The notes: a model not told the origin generated them from the letters alone. A stretch of 64,000 bases of DNA from Sphingobium sp. D43FB (GCF_002312805.1 NZ_NMUA01000005.1:1-64000); one strand, 5' to 3'; positions 1 to 8,768 are shown, counted from the first letter of the stretch. Translations and numbers: made by a program.

Positions 1-130
1 GGCTTCGCGAAGCCGGGCAATCGAACATCGCTCCTCAATCGATAACTGGCTGTATTTCGACATGGCAGCACCTGTGTGAGGTGTTGCACTTCGTTTGTGA
101 ACTCACAGGGGTCCATGAGCCTCACCCCCT

Positions 131-183
131 CAATGACGCCAAACCGTCGAGCCAATGGATGCCGAGTCAAGCCCGGCATGACG
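131..183. repeat. Solitary palindromic-repeat arm
   Basis: On the minus strand this reads GTCATGCCGGGCTTGACTCG and continues to a second GTCAT-type end, the GTCAT-CCGG style of short intergenic repeat that recurs at 42.8, 49.7 and 60.0 kb. Only one divergent copy is seen here and no mirrored arm. It lies in the gene-poor left end. Confidence 0.5.
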
Positions 184-256
184 ACAAGGGGTGGGAAGGC
201 GACAGTCAACTTTTAAGGCTTGGAGGGCGATAAGCTGACTAGATTGATGATCAAAA

Positions 257-481
257 TCAATCTCTTCGAATGCAACGAACGATAGTGCGAACGCAGAGGT
301 AAATCGTCGTTCCAGCCCCGAATGTAGGCAGCACAACCGCAAGCAAAAAGCTGCCTTCGGGAATGACAAAATCAGGCATAAAATTCGTAAACAGAAAAAA
401 GAATATAACCGGGGTGGCGATCACCGCTACAAAGCAACCTAGCTGGGTTCCGTTAGAATGTCCGTCATATCCCTGTCTCAT
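257..481 (-). CDS. Small hypothetical membrane protein
   Basis: A 74-residue reading frame from an ATG, with two hydrophobic stretches at roughly residues 15-35 and 42-65, followed by a basic C-terminus. This fits a small two-helix inner-membrane protein. No family is recognised. The ribosome site is weak and the base composition of the flank is lower in GC than the rest of the window, so it may be a recently acquired or decaying gene. It could also be a chance frame. Confidence 0.4.
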   Translation of the reverse strand: MRQGYDGHSNGTQLGCFVAVIATPVIFFFLFTNFMPDFVIPEGSFLLAVVLPTFGAGTTIYLCVRTIVRCIRRD

Positions 482-576
482 TTGCCTAGCTTACCAGTCT
501 GATTAATGTCCGCAATCAAGCGAACGTGATCGCATCAGCTAAGTCTAGAAATCGTCGGTCGCAGACCGATAGAAGG

Positions 577-882
577 CTAGACTTTCTCGACGATCTCAAG
601 CGATGCTTGGCCTGAGATGACTTGGAACAACGCGCCGTAGCGAGCGAGCGCGGCGAATGCGGAGACCATTTCATCAAACGCCGTCCCACCGGCCCGATCA
701 AGTCCAGTCACGATAACGCGGGTGGGCAGCTTCACCTCGTTTATGTCTCCAACGATCATGCTGTCGATCAGAGCGGCGATGCTCCTTCCGTGCCAGTCAG
801 GAGCACCCAACTTCGATAACAGAGCGTCATAGAAATCGTCGCGGGTTTCCCAGCGCTGCGCGTTAAGTTCAACCACGTTCAC
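577..882 (-). CDS. Barstar-like protein
   Basis: The protein (101 residues from GTG at 882) matches the barstar (barnase inhibitor) fold pattern: an opening VVELN strand, then W-x-T-x-x-DFYDALLSKLGAPDWHGR, a hydrophobic SIAALIDSMI helix and a GDINEV...TRVIVTG segment. Barstars bind and block secreted ribonucleases and are often immunity proteins. The GTG at 882 is preferred over the TTG at 942 because it has a GGAG eight bases upstream and gives the usual family length of about 90-100 residues. No ribonuclease gene is adjacent, so it is either an orphan immunity gene or a housekeeping homologue. Confidence 0.7.
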   Translation of the reverse strand: MNVVELNAQRWETRDDFYDALLSKLGAPDWHGRSIAALIDSMIVGDINEVKLPTRVIVTGLDRAGGTAFDEMVSAFAALARYGALFQVISGQASLEIVEKV

Positions 883-1339
883 GACTGCGGCTCCAAATCC
901 CGTTATCCGTTGCAAGCTGAACGAACGGCGGGTTTCAGGCAAGGCAGTCTACAATCGGAGCGGCAATAACTGGTCGTTCCCAGAAGTACCAAACACCTCC
1001 CGTAACGACCCTCCCCATCAACCCGCCGCATCCTGCCCCCTCTCGCAAGCGGGAGGCACCAGAACTGTGCCTGCGCGACGGTCCAGCCAGCACACCCCCA
1101 TCCAACCCTTCCAATGTAGGAAATCTTCTGATCTATCCTGACCGATGGACCAGCCCGCTCTCCCCCCATGCGCCACCACCGCCCAAGCATCCCGTCCGGA
1201 CAACCGCCGCACACATGGCGCATCCGTGTCGCGCCACGATGACCCACATATGACCTCAGCCTTACGTCACCGCATCCTCGCAGCAACTTCACCGTTACAA
1301 TTGCCCGCAATCACCCAACGACGGTGTGAACTTCGCCCC
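883..1339. other. Gene-free stretch between barstar gene and pyrF
   Basis: About 450 bases with no reading frame that resembles a known protein on either strand. A short imperfect hairpin (CCTCTCGC / GCGGGAGG, near 1039-1055) is the only structure noticed, and it has no T-tract. It marks the boundary between the sparse left end and the dense housekeeping and sugar region. Confidence 0.5.
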
Positions 1340-2014
1340 TTACAGCGTCGCTTCGATCTCACGCGCCGCCATGTCGGGATTTTCCGCCAGGCTGATCGGC
1401 CGCCCCACCACCAATATCGACGCACCCCGGTCCAGCGCCTGACGCGGGGTCACGGCGCGTTTCTGGTCGCCCATGGCGCCGCCAGCGGGCCGCACGCCCG
1501 GCACCACGAAAAAGCCGTCATGCCAGGCCTTCTTGGCCATCGCGACTTCCTCGCCCGAACAGACGATGCCGTCCAGCCCGGCGCTCTGCGCCAGGTCGGC
1601 GAGCCGCCGCACCTGATCCTCGGCCTTCCCGCCGACACCGATGTCGAGCAGGTCGCCATCGTCCAGGCTGGTCAGCACGGTCACCGCCACCACCTTCGTA
1701 TTCACCCCCGCCGCGGCCTTGGCATCCTCCAGCATCGCACGGCCACCCGCCGCATGGACGGTCAGGATCGCCGGCTCCAGCAGGTGCAGCGCCTGCACCG
1801 CCTTCGCCACCGTATTGGGAATGTCATGCAGCTTGAGGTCGAGGAAAATCGGCAGGTCGAACTTCATCATTTCATGCACGCCATGATGGCCATGGGCGCA
1901 GAAAAATTCGAGGCCCAGTTTCAGCCCGCCGACATGATGGCGCACCTGCCCGGCCAGATGCTGCGCCTTGGCAAGATCGGGCGTGTCGATGGCGACATAG
2001 ATGGGGCTGCTCAT
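1340..2014 (-). CDS. pyrF: Orotidine 5'-phosphate decarboxylase
   Basis: Decarboxylates OMP to UMP, the last step of de novo pyrimidine synthesis in the cytosol. The 224-residue protein begins MSSPIYVAIDTPDLAKA and contains FLDLKLHDIPNT, the conserved D-x-K-x-x-D active-site segment, and the late VPGVRP and VVGRPI phosphate-binding turns. The ATG at 2014 overlaps the stop of the upstream lapA-like gene by four bases (ATGA), so the two are probably translationally coupled. A longer open frame reaches 2305, but the extension is low-complexity and lies on top of the lapA gene, so it was dropped. Confidence 0.95.
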   Translation of the reverse strand: MSSPIYVAIDTPDLAKAQHLAGQVRHHVGGLKLGLEFFCAHGHHGVHEMMKFDLPIFLDLKLHDIPNTVAKAVQALHLLEPAILTVHAAGGRAMLEDAKAAAGVNTKVVAVTVLTSLDDGDLLDIGVGGKAEDQVRRLADLAQSAGLDGIVCSGEEVAMAKKAWHDGFFVVPGVRPAGGAMGDQKRAVTPRQALDRGASILVVGRPISLAENPDMAAREIEATL

Positions 2015-2397
2015 GCTGGTCCTGCGGGGGAAAGAGGGGAGGGCGGGGGCGTGGCCAGGTCCGTCGCGTCGGCCATGGGCGGCGTCGAGGACATAGGCGA
2101 GTGGGCGACCGGCATGGAAGCGACCGGCGCTGCCGGTGCTGTGGGCGGCGTGGTGACCGCCGCCAGCGCGCGTTCGGTGCTGTCCAGCCGCCGCTTCAAG
2201 CGCCAGCGGGTCGCCCGCGCCATGATCCAGAAGGGCAGCGCCCCCAGCAGGAACGCGCCGATCAACAGGACCGGCAGCTTGGTTTCCATCACCAAATCGC
2301 CCCACAGGCGCACCGTCACGGGGACATAATTCGCCATGCAGAAAAAGGCCAGGGCGACGGCGATGACGACCCAGAAGGCGGTCCGCAAAAATTGCAT
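2011..2397 (-). CDS. LapA-domain inner membrane protein
   Basis: A 128-residue protein with two hydrophobic helices (about residues 5-23 and 40-60) around a short loop reading VPVTVRLWGD, followed by a charged ARATRWRLKRRLDS region and a Pro/Ala-rich tail. This is the layout of the LapA/DUF1049 family, whose Escherichia coli member helps control lipopolysaccharide assembly; that role is only inferred here. It sits directly before pyrF with a four-base overlap. The Pro-rich tail from about residue 80 has no recognised function. Confidence 0.75.
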   Translation of the reverse strand: MQFLRTAFWVVIAVALAFFCMANYVPVTVRLWGDLVMETKLPVLLIGAFLLGALPFWIMARATRWRLKRRLDSTERALAAVTTPPTAPAAPVASMPVAHSPMSSTPPMADATDLATPPPSPLSPAGPA

Positions 2398-2430
2398 CGG
2401 CTTTACCTCATGCTGCTGTTGCGATGCAGC

Positions 2431-3302
2431 TTAGGCGATCCCGGCGGATTTCGGAAGCACCTGATCGCTTTTGCCGATTTCGATCCGCATCGACAGGCTG
2501 TGCGTCGCGCCCGGCACCACTATCGCCATGCCGTCGGCCCGGTTCAGGGCATCGGGCATATGGCTGACTGGCTCCAGGCAAAAGGCATCGGAGCCGGGCG
2601 GGCGATAGACATGCAGCCAGTCCGCCCCGCTCGCCGTCAGCGTCAGGCGCAGCCCGTCGCCGCGCTCCACGATCGCCATCCCGTCCCAACCGCCTAGACA
2701 TTGTCGATCAGGCTCTCGCCTTGCACGGCCGCCAAGTGGGACCAGTCGCCAAGCCCATCGGCGGGCACCGACCGCTCCGGCAACATGTCGGGGGTGGACA
2801 GCCACAGGCTTTGCGCCGCGAACTGCAACCGCGTGTCGGCATCGGCGCGGAAATAGGGGTGGAAACCAAGACCAACGGGGGCATCGCCCTCGGCGTCGTT
2901 GGTCAGCGCCAGCGTCAGGACGATCGCATCCGCGCTGAGCGCGACATGCTGCCGTGCCGTGAACGCCCATGGCCAGCGCGCATCCGGGCGATGTACCAAC
3001 GTCAACTGCGCGGCATCATCGCTCTGGTGCGTCACTGCCCAGCCGCTTTGCCAGCCATGGCCGTGGAGGCTGTGCGGATGATCGCCGAAATTGAGCGGCA
3101 GGTGATACTCCTGCCCGCCAAAATGAAAGCGCCCATCGGCAATGCGATTGGCATAGGGCACCAGCGGAAAGCTTGCCATGGCGAGCGGATCGTCGCTCCC
3201 CTCCGGCGCGCGCCGCAACAGGTCGACGCCATCAAGCGCCAGCCAGCGCAGCGCCCCACCGACAGCGGGCGAGAGTGCTGTCTCCAGCCCTCCCGCCCGC
3301 AA
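2431..3302 (-). pseudogene. Aldose 1-epimerase, frameshifted
   Basis: Galactose-mutarotase fold enzyme, expected to interconvert alpha and beta anomers of the sugar taken up by the neighbouring porter (probably xylose). The first frame carries LVPYANRI, HSLHGHGW and GFHPYF with the catalytic His residues, then ends at a TAG (2694-2696) straight after ESLIDN. The next frame continues with C-L-G-G-WDG and holds the catalytic Glu (CLEPVSH), stopping at 2431. Inserting one base between 2699 and 2700 restores a full-length protein, so this is a one-base deletion or a sequencing error. The start is unclear: TTG at 3302 or CTG near 3323, the latter touching the porter stop. Confidence 0.85.
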
Positions 3303-3319
3303 CAGGATCGTCTCGTTGC

Positions 3320-4732
3320 TCAGCCGACCATATCCTCTAGCTCGCGACCCTTGGTCTCATACACCATCTTGCGCACGAAGAAGAAGGAGATCGCCGCGAA
3401 CAGCGCATAGCCCATATAGGTCCACACCAGCCCCGGCGAGACGGCCAGCGAGGGGAAGCTGACCGAAATCGCCGCATTGGCGATCCACTGGGCAAAGCCA
3501 GCGACGGCCAGGCCCGATCCGCGAATCTGGTTCGGGAACATCTCGCCCAGCATCACCCACATGATCGGACCCCAGCTGAGGTTGAAGAAGATCACATAGA
3601 GGTTTGCCGCGATCAGCGCCATCAACCCGTTATGGCCGGGCAGCGACACCGCGCCATCCGCGCCGGTGACGGCTGTCGAGAAAGCATAGGCCACGACCGA
3701 CAGCGTTACCGCCATGCCGGCCGATCCGATCAGCAGCAACGGCTTGCGGCCGATCTTGTCCACCAGCGCGATCGCGCCGAGGCACGCGCCGATCGACAGC
3801 ACGCCCGACAGGATGTTGATCTGCAGCGCATTATCTTCGGAAAAGCCCACCGCTTCCCACAGCGTTGCGCCATAATAGAAGACGACGTTGATGCCGACCA
3901 ACTGCTGAAACACTGCCAGACCAATGCCGGTCCACACGATCGGACGGATCTTGCCGCTGGTCTTTTCAATGAGGTCGGACAATTTGGGCCGATGATGATC
4001 GGCGGCCAGGCTGGCGCGGATTTCCGCGACCTTGCGCGCGGCTTCGAGTGGACCGAACAGCCGGGTCAGCACCACTTCGGCGTCCGCATCCCGGCCGCGC
4101 GCGACCAGATAACGGGGGCTTTCAGGGATGAAGAGCAACGCGACGAGGTAGATGGCGGCAGGAATCGCCTGCAACCAGAACATCCAGCGCCACGCCGGAA
4201 AATCGAGCCACAAGGGCGCGGTCGATCCGCCCGCATAGCGTGCCAGCACGAAATTGGCGATGAACGCGCCGGTCAGGCCGGAAATGATCATCACCTGCTG
4301 GATGCTGGACAGACGCCCGCGCACCGCCGCTGGCGTGACTTCGGAAATATAGACCGGCGAAATGACGCTCGCCGCGCCGACGCCAAGCCCGCCGATGATG
4401 CGCGCGAAGATGAAGAGGGCCGAGGAACTCGCCGCACCCGCCAGCAGGGCGCTGACCAGGAACAGCACCGCCGCCAGCATCATGACGCCGCGCCGCCCGA
4501 TCAGGTCGGCCATGCGCCCGGCCATGAACGCGCCTACCGACGACCCGACCAGAATCGCGCCGACATTGATGCCGATGCCCAGCTTGCCCAGGTCAAAGGC
4601 GCTTTCCAGCCCCTTTTGCGTGCCGTTGATGACACCCGAATCATAGCCGAACATGAACCCTCCGATCGTCGCCACCGCGACGATCGCTGCGATGAAGGCC
4701 ATGTTGACCTTCTCGGCGCTCCCCTCATTCAT
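3320..4732 (-). CDS. Sugar porter, MFS (xylose/H+ symporter type)
   Basis: A 470-residue major facilitator with twelve predicted helices. It has the sugar-porter signatures: GGFMFGYDSGVI in helix 1, RMADLIGRRG in the loop after helix 2, R-G-R-L-S-S-x-Q-Q near helix 4, PESPRYLVARG before the central loop and QQLVGINVVFYYG in helix 7. These match the XylE/AraE/GLUT family. Lying between xylC (18 bases away) and the aldose epimerase in a xylose operon, it most likely imports D-xylose with protons. The substrate is inferred from context, not from residues. Confidence 0.88.
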   Translation of the reverse strand: MNEGSAEKVNMAFIAAIVAVATIGGFMFGYDSGVINGTQKGLESAFDLGKLGIGINVGAILVGSSVGAFMAGRMADLIGRRGVMMLAAVLFLVSALLAGAASSSALFIFARIIGGLGVGAASVISPVYISEVTPAAVRGRLSSIQQVMIISGLTGAFIANFVLARYAGGSTAPLWLDFPAWRWMFWLQAIPAAIYLVALLFIPESPRYLVARGRDADAEVVLTRLFGPLEAARKVAEIRASLAADHHRPKLSDLIEKTSGKIRPIVWTGIGLAVFQQLVGINVVFYYGATLWEAVGFSEDNALQINILSGVLSIGACLGAIALVDKIGRKPLLLIGSAGMAVTLSVVAYAFSTAVTGADGAVSLPGHNGLMALIAANLYVIFFNLSWGPIMWVMLGEMFPNQIRGSGLAVAGFAQWIANAAISVSFPSLAVSPGLVWTYMGYALFAAISFFFVRKMVYETKGRELEDMVG

Positions 4733-4750
4733 CCGTCATTCTCCCAAATC

Positions 4751-5626
4751 TTATATCGTTGCGACATGGCCCGGCAATCCTGCGACGCCGGGGTCGAAGG
4801 CGAACAGATCACCCGCAAGGGGCTGCTCTGTCAACGCTGTCATGTCCAGTCCCTTGCGCGCGGTCGTCGCATAGGCAATCGACAGGTCATCCCCGCCGAA
4901 CGCGATCTTGGTGATGTTGGCGACGGGAAAGCGGATTTCGCGCATCAGCGCGCCCGCCGGATCATAGCGCCGCACGGCCCAGCCGCCGAAGAGGCCAGTC
5001 CACAGGCATCCTTCGGCATCCACCGTCGGCCCATCGGGATAGCCCGCGCCATCCTCGATCGTCGTGAACAGGTGTGTCTCGCCGATCGCCCCGTCGGCGC
5101 TCAGCGCGGTGCGCCAGATATGGCGGCCCAACGTATCGGTATGATAGAGCGTCCGCCCGTCGGGCGAGAGCGCAGGGCCGTTGGTGATCGACACTGGCGG
5201 CAGGCCGGCATTGGCGCACAGGCCCCGATGCAGCCGATAAATGTGACCGCTATCTTCCGCCTCTCCATCGTCCATCGACCCGAACCACAGCGCGCCGTCC
5301 GGCGCGACCGTCGCATCGTTCAGCCGGTTGCCGGGCACCTGCGCTTCGGGCGCGTGCAGCAAGCGGAAGCTGGCGCTCGCCGGATCGAAACGGTGGATGC
5401 CCGACTGCAGCCCGACCGCGAACAGGCCGTCATCGGTCGGCACGATCCATCCGACCTGTCCCGGCGCGGTCCAACTGCGCGCGACATTGAGCGCAGGGTC
5501 ATAGCGATGGATGCAATGGCCCTTGATATCCACGAACCACAGCGCCGCGTCGCGTGCGACCCAGATCGGGCCTTCGCCCAATATCGCGCCGACGCTCAAC
5601 ACACTCTGGGGCGTCGCGCTGCTCAT
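4751..5626 (-). CDS. xylC: SMP-30/gluconolactonase family, probable D-xylonolactonase
   Basis: A six-bladed beta-propeller lactonase of 291 residues. Seen: the first-blade LGEGPIWVARDAALWFVDIKG with the metal-binding Glu, PGNRLNDATVAPDGALWFGSMD with the Asn-Asp metal site, and ITNGPALSPDGRTLYHTDT. In the Weimberg pathway this family opens D-xylono-lactone to D-xylonate. The ATG at 5626 is chosen because a 30-residue upstream extension overlaps xylB and resembles nothing; with this start the gap to xylB is one base. Gene order next to xylB and xylX supports the xylonolactonase assignment. Confidence 0.85.
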   Translation of the reverse strand: MSSATPQSVLSVGAILGEGPIWVARDAALWFVDIKGHCIHRYDPALNVARSWTAPGQVGWIVPTDDGLFAVGLQSGIHRFDPASASFRLLHAPEAQVPGNRLNDATVAPDGALWFGSMDDGEAEDSGHIYRLHRGLCANAGLPPVSITNGPALSPDGRTLYHTDTLGRHIWRTALSADGAIGETHLFTTIEDGAGYPDGPTVDAEGCLWTGLFGGWAVRRYDPAGALMREIRFPVANITKIAFGGDDLSIAYATTARKGLDMTALTEQPLAGDLFAFDPGVAGLPGHVATI

Positions 5627-5627
5627 G

Positions 5628-6386
5628 TCAGCGCCAACCGGCATCGATGAAATAATCATGGCCGGTGCAATAGCGGGCATCGTCCGACGCCAGGAACATC
5701 GCCAGCGCGGCGACATCGACCGGCATGATCCGCCCGTCCAGACATTGCGCGGCGACGATTTCGGCTTCGCCTTCGGGCGTATACCATTTCATCTGGCGCG
5801 GCGTTTTGACATTGCCCGGAATGATGGTGTTGACGCGGATATTGTCGCGGCCAAGGTCGCGGGCCAGGCTGCGGGTCAGCCCCTCGATCGCTGCCTTGGC
5901 GGTCTGGTACAGCACCAGTTCGGGCAGAGCGAGGTGCCAGCTGATCGACCCGAAATTCAGGATCACACCACCGCCCGCGCGCTTCATCGCCGGAACGGCT
6001 GCCTGTGCGGCGAAGAACAAATGGCGCAAATTCACCGCCATCCGCTCGTCCCAATAGGTTGGCGTGACCTCCTCGATCGTGTGGCGATCATCATTGGCGG
6101 CATTGTTGATCAAGATGTCGATGCCGCCCAGCTCCGCCTCGACCTGCGCCATCATCGCCTGCACGGCATCGATGTCGCACAGGTCGATCGCGTGGAAAAT
6201 CGGCGTGAAGGCCGCATCGCTGAGGCGCGCTACCAGCGCTTCGCTCTCGGCCACCGCAATGTCACAAAAGGCGACATGCGCGCCCTGCGCGACAAAGCCT
6301 TCGACCAGTCCCTCGCCAATCCCGCTGCCGCCGCCGCTGATGAACACCCGTTTGCCCGCCAGGCTGGGGTAGGATGCGCGTTTCAT
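5628..6386 (-). CDS. xylB: D-xylose 1-dehydrogenase (SDR family)
   Basis: Oxidises D-xylose to xylonolactone with NAD+, the first step of the Weimberg pathway. The 252-residue SDR has the nucleotide motif GGGSGIG at residues 18-24, NNAANDD at 95-101, catalytic Ser near 147, and Tyr160/Lys164 (YQTAK). Stretches such as GSISWHLALPELVLY, PGNVKTPRQMKWYTPEGEAE and a C-terminal FIDAGWR closely resemble the Caulobacter xylose dehydrogenase as remembered. The ATG at 6386 overlaps the xylX stop by four bases (ATGA), so translation is probably coupled. Confidence 0.9.
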   Translation of the reverse strand: MKRASYPSLAGKRVFISGGGSGIGEGLVEGFVAQGAHVAFCDIAVAESEALVARLSDAAFTPIFHAIDLCDIDAVQAMMAQVEAELGGIDILINNAANDDRHTIEEVTPTYWDERMAVNLRHLFFAAQAAVPAMKRAGGGVILNFGSISWHLALPELVLYQTAKAAIEGLTRSLARDLGRDNIRVNTIIPGNVKTPRQMKWYTPEGEAEIVAAQCLDGRIMPVDVAALAMFLASDDARYCTGHDYFIDAGWR

Positions 6387-7531
6387 GCGTCGGCTTTCTC
6401 TTTGGCGGCGTTCAGCAGGCCGCGTTCGGCCAAGTTCATCATCAACGCGGTCAGGCCATAGGTCCATGGCGCCGCGTCCTTCGACGTCACGACTTCGTTC
6501 ACCAGCTTGCCGAGGCGCGGGGTGGAGATGGCGACGATATCGCCGACCTTATGGGTAAAGCCGCGACCGGGCTCGTCCCGGTCCTGCACCGGCGCGAACA
6601 ACGTGCCCAGGAACAGCGCAAAGCCATCGGGATATTGATGCTCCGACATGGTCTGGCGCATCAGGTCCAACGGATCGCGGCTGATCTGGTTCATGCTGCT
6701 GCTGCCTTCCAGGCGATAGCCTTCCGGCCCGTCGATGGTCAGCGCGACTTCGGCATTGCGCACATCGTCGATGGTGAAGTCTTCGTCGAACAGGCGAATG
6801 AGCGGCCCCAGCGCGCAGGACGCATTATTATCCTTTGCCTTGCCGAGCAGCAGCGCTGATCGCCCTTCGAAATCGCGCAGATTGACGTCGTTGCCCAGCG
6901 TCGCGCCGATAGCGCTCCCGCCAGAATTGCCGATCAGCACGATTTCGGGTTCGGGATTGTTCCAGGTGGAATCGGATCGGATGCCGATCTGCGCGCCCGC
7001 ACCCACGGTCGCCAGCACTGGTGCCTTGGTAAAGACTTCCGCATCCGGGCCGATCGCGACCTCCAGATATTGCGACCATAGCTCGTCCTCGATCAGCGCG
7101 GTCTTGAGCGCGGCGGCTTCAGGCGAACCGGGCACCACAGCGCGGATCGACCCGCCGACCCGCTCTTCCAGCCGGCCGCGAATGGCGGCAGCGGCACCAG
7201 CATCGCCGCGCGCTCGCTCCTCGATCACCCGCTCGATCGCCGACAGGGCAAAGGTCACGCCCGCCGCCTTGACGCATTGCAGGTCGACGGGGCTGAGCAG
7301 GGGCAGGGTCAGCGTGTCGAGCGACCCCAGGGCTTCGCCGCTTTGGGCGTCCACCGGAAACATCTCGACCAGTTGCGCCGCGGTCGGCGCAACCCGGCTC
7401 ATGTCATAGGCGATGCCTTGATCGACCATGATGGGGCTGGGGCCAGCGGCCGTCAACACGCGACCGAGAAAGCGGCCCGTGCGCCAATCGGCGGGCAGGG
7501 CGTCGAGCAAGACATGGTCCCCCGGCATCAT
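6383..7531 (-). CDS. xylX: 2-keto-3-deoxyxylonate dehydratase (FAH family)
   Basis: Fumarylacetoacetate-hydrolase-fold enzyme expected to dehydrate 2-keto-3-deoxy-D-xylonate to 2,5-dioxopentanoate in the Weimberg pathway. Landmarks: LLSPVDLQCVKAAGVTFA, IERVIEERARGDA, LWSQYLEVAIGPDAE, STWNNPEPEIVLI, LGNDVNLRDFEGRSALLLGKAKDN and QYPDGFALFLGTLFAPVQDRD, all characteristic of the Caulobacter XylX group. An AGGAG sits three bases before the ATG at 7531 and six before a second ATG at 7528; either may be used. It is the first gene of the minus-strand xylose operon, about 25 bases downstream of a LacI-type operator. Confidence 0.88.
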   Translation of the reverse strand: MMPGDHVLLDALPADWRTGRFLGRVLTAAGPSPIMVDQGIAYDMSRVAPTAAQLVEMFPVDAQSGEALGSLDTLTLPLLSPVDLQCVKAAGVTFALSAIERVIEERARGDAGAAAAIRGRLEERVGGSIRAVVPGSPEAAALKTALIEDELWSQYLEVAIGPDAEVFTKAPVLATVGAGAQIGIRSDSTWNNPEPEIVLIGNSGGSAIGATLGNDVNLRDFEGRSALLLGKAKDNNASCALGPLIRLFDEDFTIDDVRNAEVALTIDGPEGYRLEGSSSMNQISRDPLDLMRQTMSEHQYPDGFALFLGTLFAPVQDRDEPGRGFTHKVGDIVAISTPRLGKLVNEVVTSKDAAPWTYGLTALMMNLAERGLLNAAKEKADA

Positions 7532-7555
7532 CAACTCCTAAACAACTACTCTTGA

Positions 7556-7571
7556 TTGATAGCGCTACCAA
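7556..7571. promoter_or_regulatory. LacI-type operator before xylX
   Basis: The site TTGATAGCGCTACCAA is an almost perfect 16-base palindrome centred on the GCGC step, matching the TGnTAnCGnTAnCA consensus bound by LacI-family repressors and like the operator known from the Caulobacter xylX promoter. A -35-like TTGACT lies on the minus strand at 7589-7594, so the operator sits where it could block polymerase. The 10138-11208 LacI gene is a candidate regulator. Confidence 0.85.
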
Positions 7572-7736
7572 CATAAATCCGGGGATGAAGTCAAGAGGGG
7601 GCATCGCGATTCTTCGGCTAACCCCGTCACGCTGGCGTGCGCCGTTACAGCGCGCAGCGAAAAATCATCGGGGCTTGGCGGGAAACGCATCTGCCATCTT
7701 CCCCTGCGTGCCGGACTTTGCCATATCTGTCCGACT

Positions 7737-7940
7737 ATGGATAACGCAGACAAGAGCGCGCCCCAGAATGGCGCCGACATTTCCCCGGCGGCGGCACAGC
7801 CGGACGAGGAACCCACGACATTGGATATGGTGGCCGCCGTCCGCCGCTCGATGAGCAAGTCGGCCTGGACCGGCGCTGCGGTCGGCATCGGCTCGGCCGC
7901 GATCGTCGCGGCATTGCTCTACACGCGAAAGCGGCCCTGA
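7737..7940 (+). CDS. Small single-helix membrane protein
   Basis: A 67-residue frame from ATG. The first half is polar and acidic (SAPQNGADISPAAAQPDEEP), followed by TTLDMVAAVRRSMSKSAW and one hydrophobic helix at about residues 46-62, with a basic RKRP end. This is a typical small inner-membrane protein with a cytosolic tail. No family is recognised. It stands alone, divergent from xylX and facing the EF-hand gene. Confidence 0.5.
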   Translation: MDNADKSAPQNGADISPAAAQPDEEPTTLDMVAAVRRSMSKSAWTGAAVGIGSAAIVAALLYTRKRP

Positions 7941-7948
7941 GCGGCCCA

Positions 7949-7983
7949 AAAAAAGGCGGCATGGCCTTCGCTCCATGCCGCCG
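7949..7983 (-). terminator. Rho-independent terminator of the EF-hand gene
   Basis: Ten-base perfect stem GGCGGCATGG / CCATGCCGCC with an eight-base loop. Read on the minus strand it is followed by seven T, so it ends transcripts from the EF-hand gene and may also insulate the convergent 7737 gene. Confidence 0.85.
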
Positions 7984-8045
7984 TCGGTGCGACCCGACTA
8001 GATGATGTCCCGTCCCTCGTGACAGTTCGGGGATTATAGCGCCTG

Positions 8046-8492
8046 TTAGGCCGCACCACCACTTAGGTAGGTGACGAGTTCGGGCTTGCTGATCGTCGCA
8101 TTCTTATCCGTGTCCGCAGTCACAAAGGCACCATTGGCCCAGGCCGTGACTTCGGCTTCCGGCAGTGTCTGCCCAGTCGCCTTGGTCTCCTGCGCCTTCA
8201 ACGCCACCATCCAGCGCGAAAACTCGGCTTGGCTCAACTCGCCATCGCTATCGGCGTCATAGGCCGGAAACTCCGTATCCACGATGGTCGCGACCGCATT
8301 GCCGGGGTTGGCGGGCGTCGCGGCCTGCGGTGTGGTTGCATCGGGCGTCCCGGCCTGCGGCGTCGCCGCGTCCGGTTGCACCGGCGCTGCGGGTGCCGCC
8401 TGTTGCGTGGCAGTATCCGGCGTCATCGTCTGTTGCGCCATGGCGGGCGCGGCAACGGCCAAAGCCGTGGTAAACAAAAGCGTGCGGATCAT
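8046..8492 (-). CDS. Secreted EF-hand calcium-binding protein
   Basis: A 148-residue protein with a cleavable signal peptide (hydrophobic residues 4-17, likely cut near AMA-Q). After a low-complexity Ala/Thr/Pro/Gln linker at about 25-66 come two EF-hand loops: D79-A-D-S-D-G-E-L-S-Q-A-E90 and D127-T-D-K-N-A-T-I-S-K-P-E138, both with Asp at positions 1, 3 and Glu at 12. It should bind Ca2+ in the periplasm or outside the cell. Its biological role is unknown. Transcription ends at the hairpin at 7949-7983. Confidence 0.8.
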   Translation of the reverse strand: MIRTLLFTTALAVAAPAMAQQTMTPDTATQQAAPAAPVQPDAATPQAGTPDATTPQAATPANPGNAVATIVDTEFPAYDADSDGELSQAEFSRWMVALKAQETKATGQTLPEAEVTAWANGAFVTADTDKNATISKPELVTYLSGGAA

Positions 8493-8768
8493 GACAATCT
8501 CCTATTTTACGACCCATTATGTGCAGCCTGTGTTTGACTTCCATGCTGCATGAATAGTGTAATAAGAAGGGTTGAAACCGTCGGATTGTTCCTGAATATT
8601 CGTTCATCTTGACCCATTCGTCTTGCAAATGCCGTCAATTCATCTTGTTTGTCTGTGCGGCCTTCTCGTGCGTCCCTGCCGTCCACACCACGCCGCCCGA
8701 TTTGCCCCGCGCTGCCGACGCTGCTAGGCGGCGCGGCATCTTATCTCCTCCAGTTGCAGGATTCGCTC

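Noticed and set aside
1-190. Possible end of a tyrosine recombinase at the left edge
   Set aside because: One frame has a short stretch resembling the end of an integrase, but it is too short and lacks the catalytic residues.
1145-2329. 394-codon plus-strand frame across pyrF and the lapA-like gene
   Set aside because: pyrF on the other strand is unmistakable; this frame is low-complexity.
3632-5650. 672-codon plus-strand open frame opposite the sugar porter and xylC
   Set aside because: Antisense shadow of well-supported genes; low-complexity Arg/Asp/Gln composition caused by GC-rich codons.
8649-8768. N-terminal extension of purB
   Set aside because: Forty codons unlike any adenylosuccinate lyase; the ATG at 8769 gives the family start.
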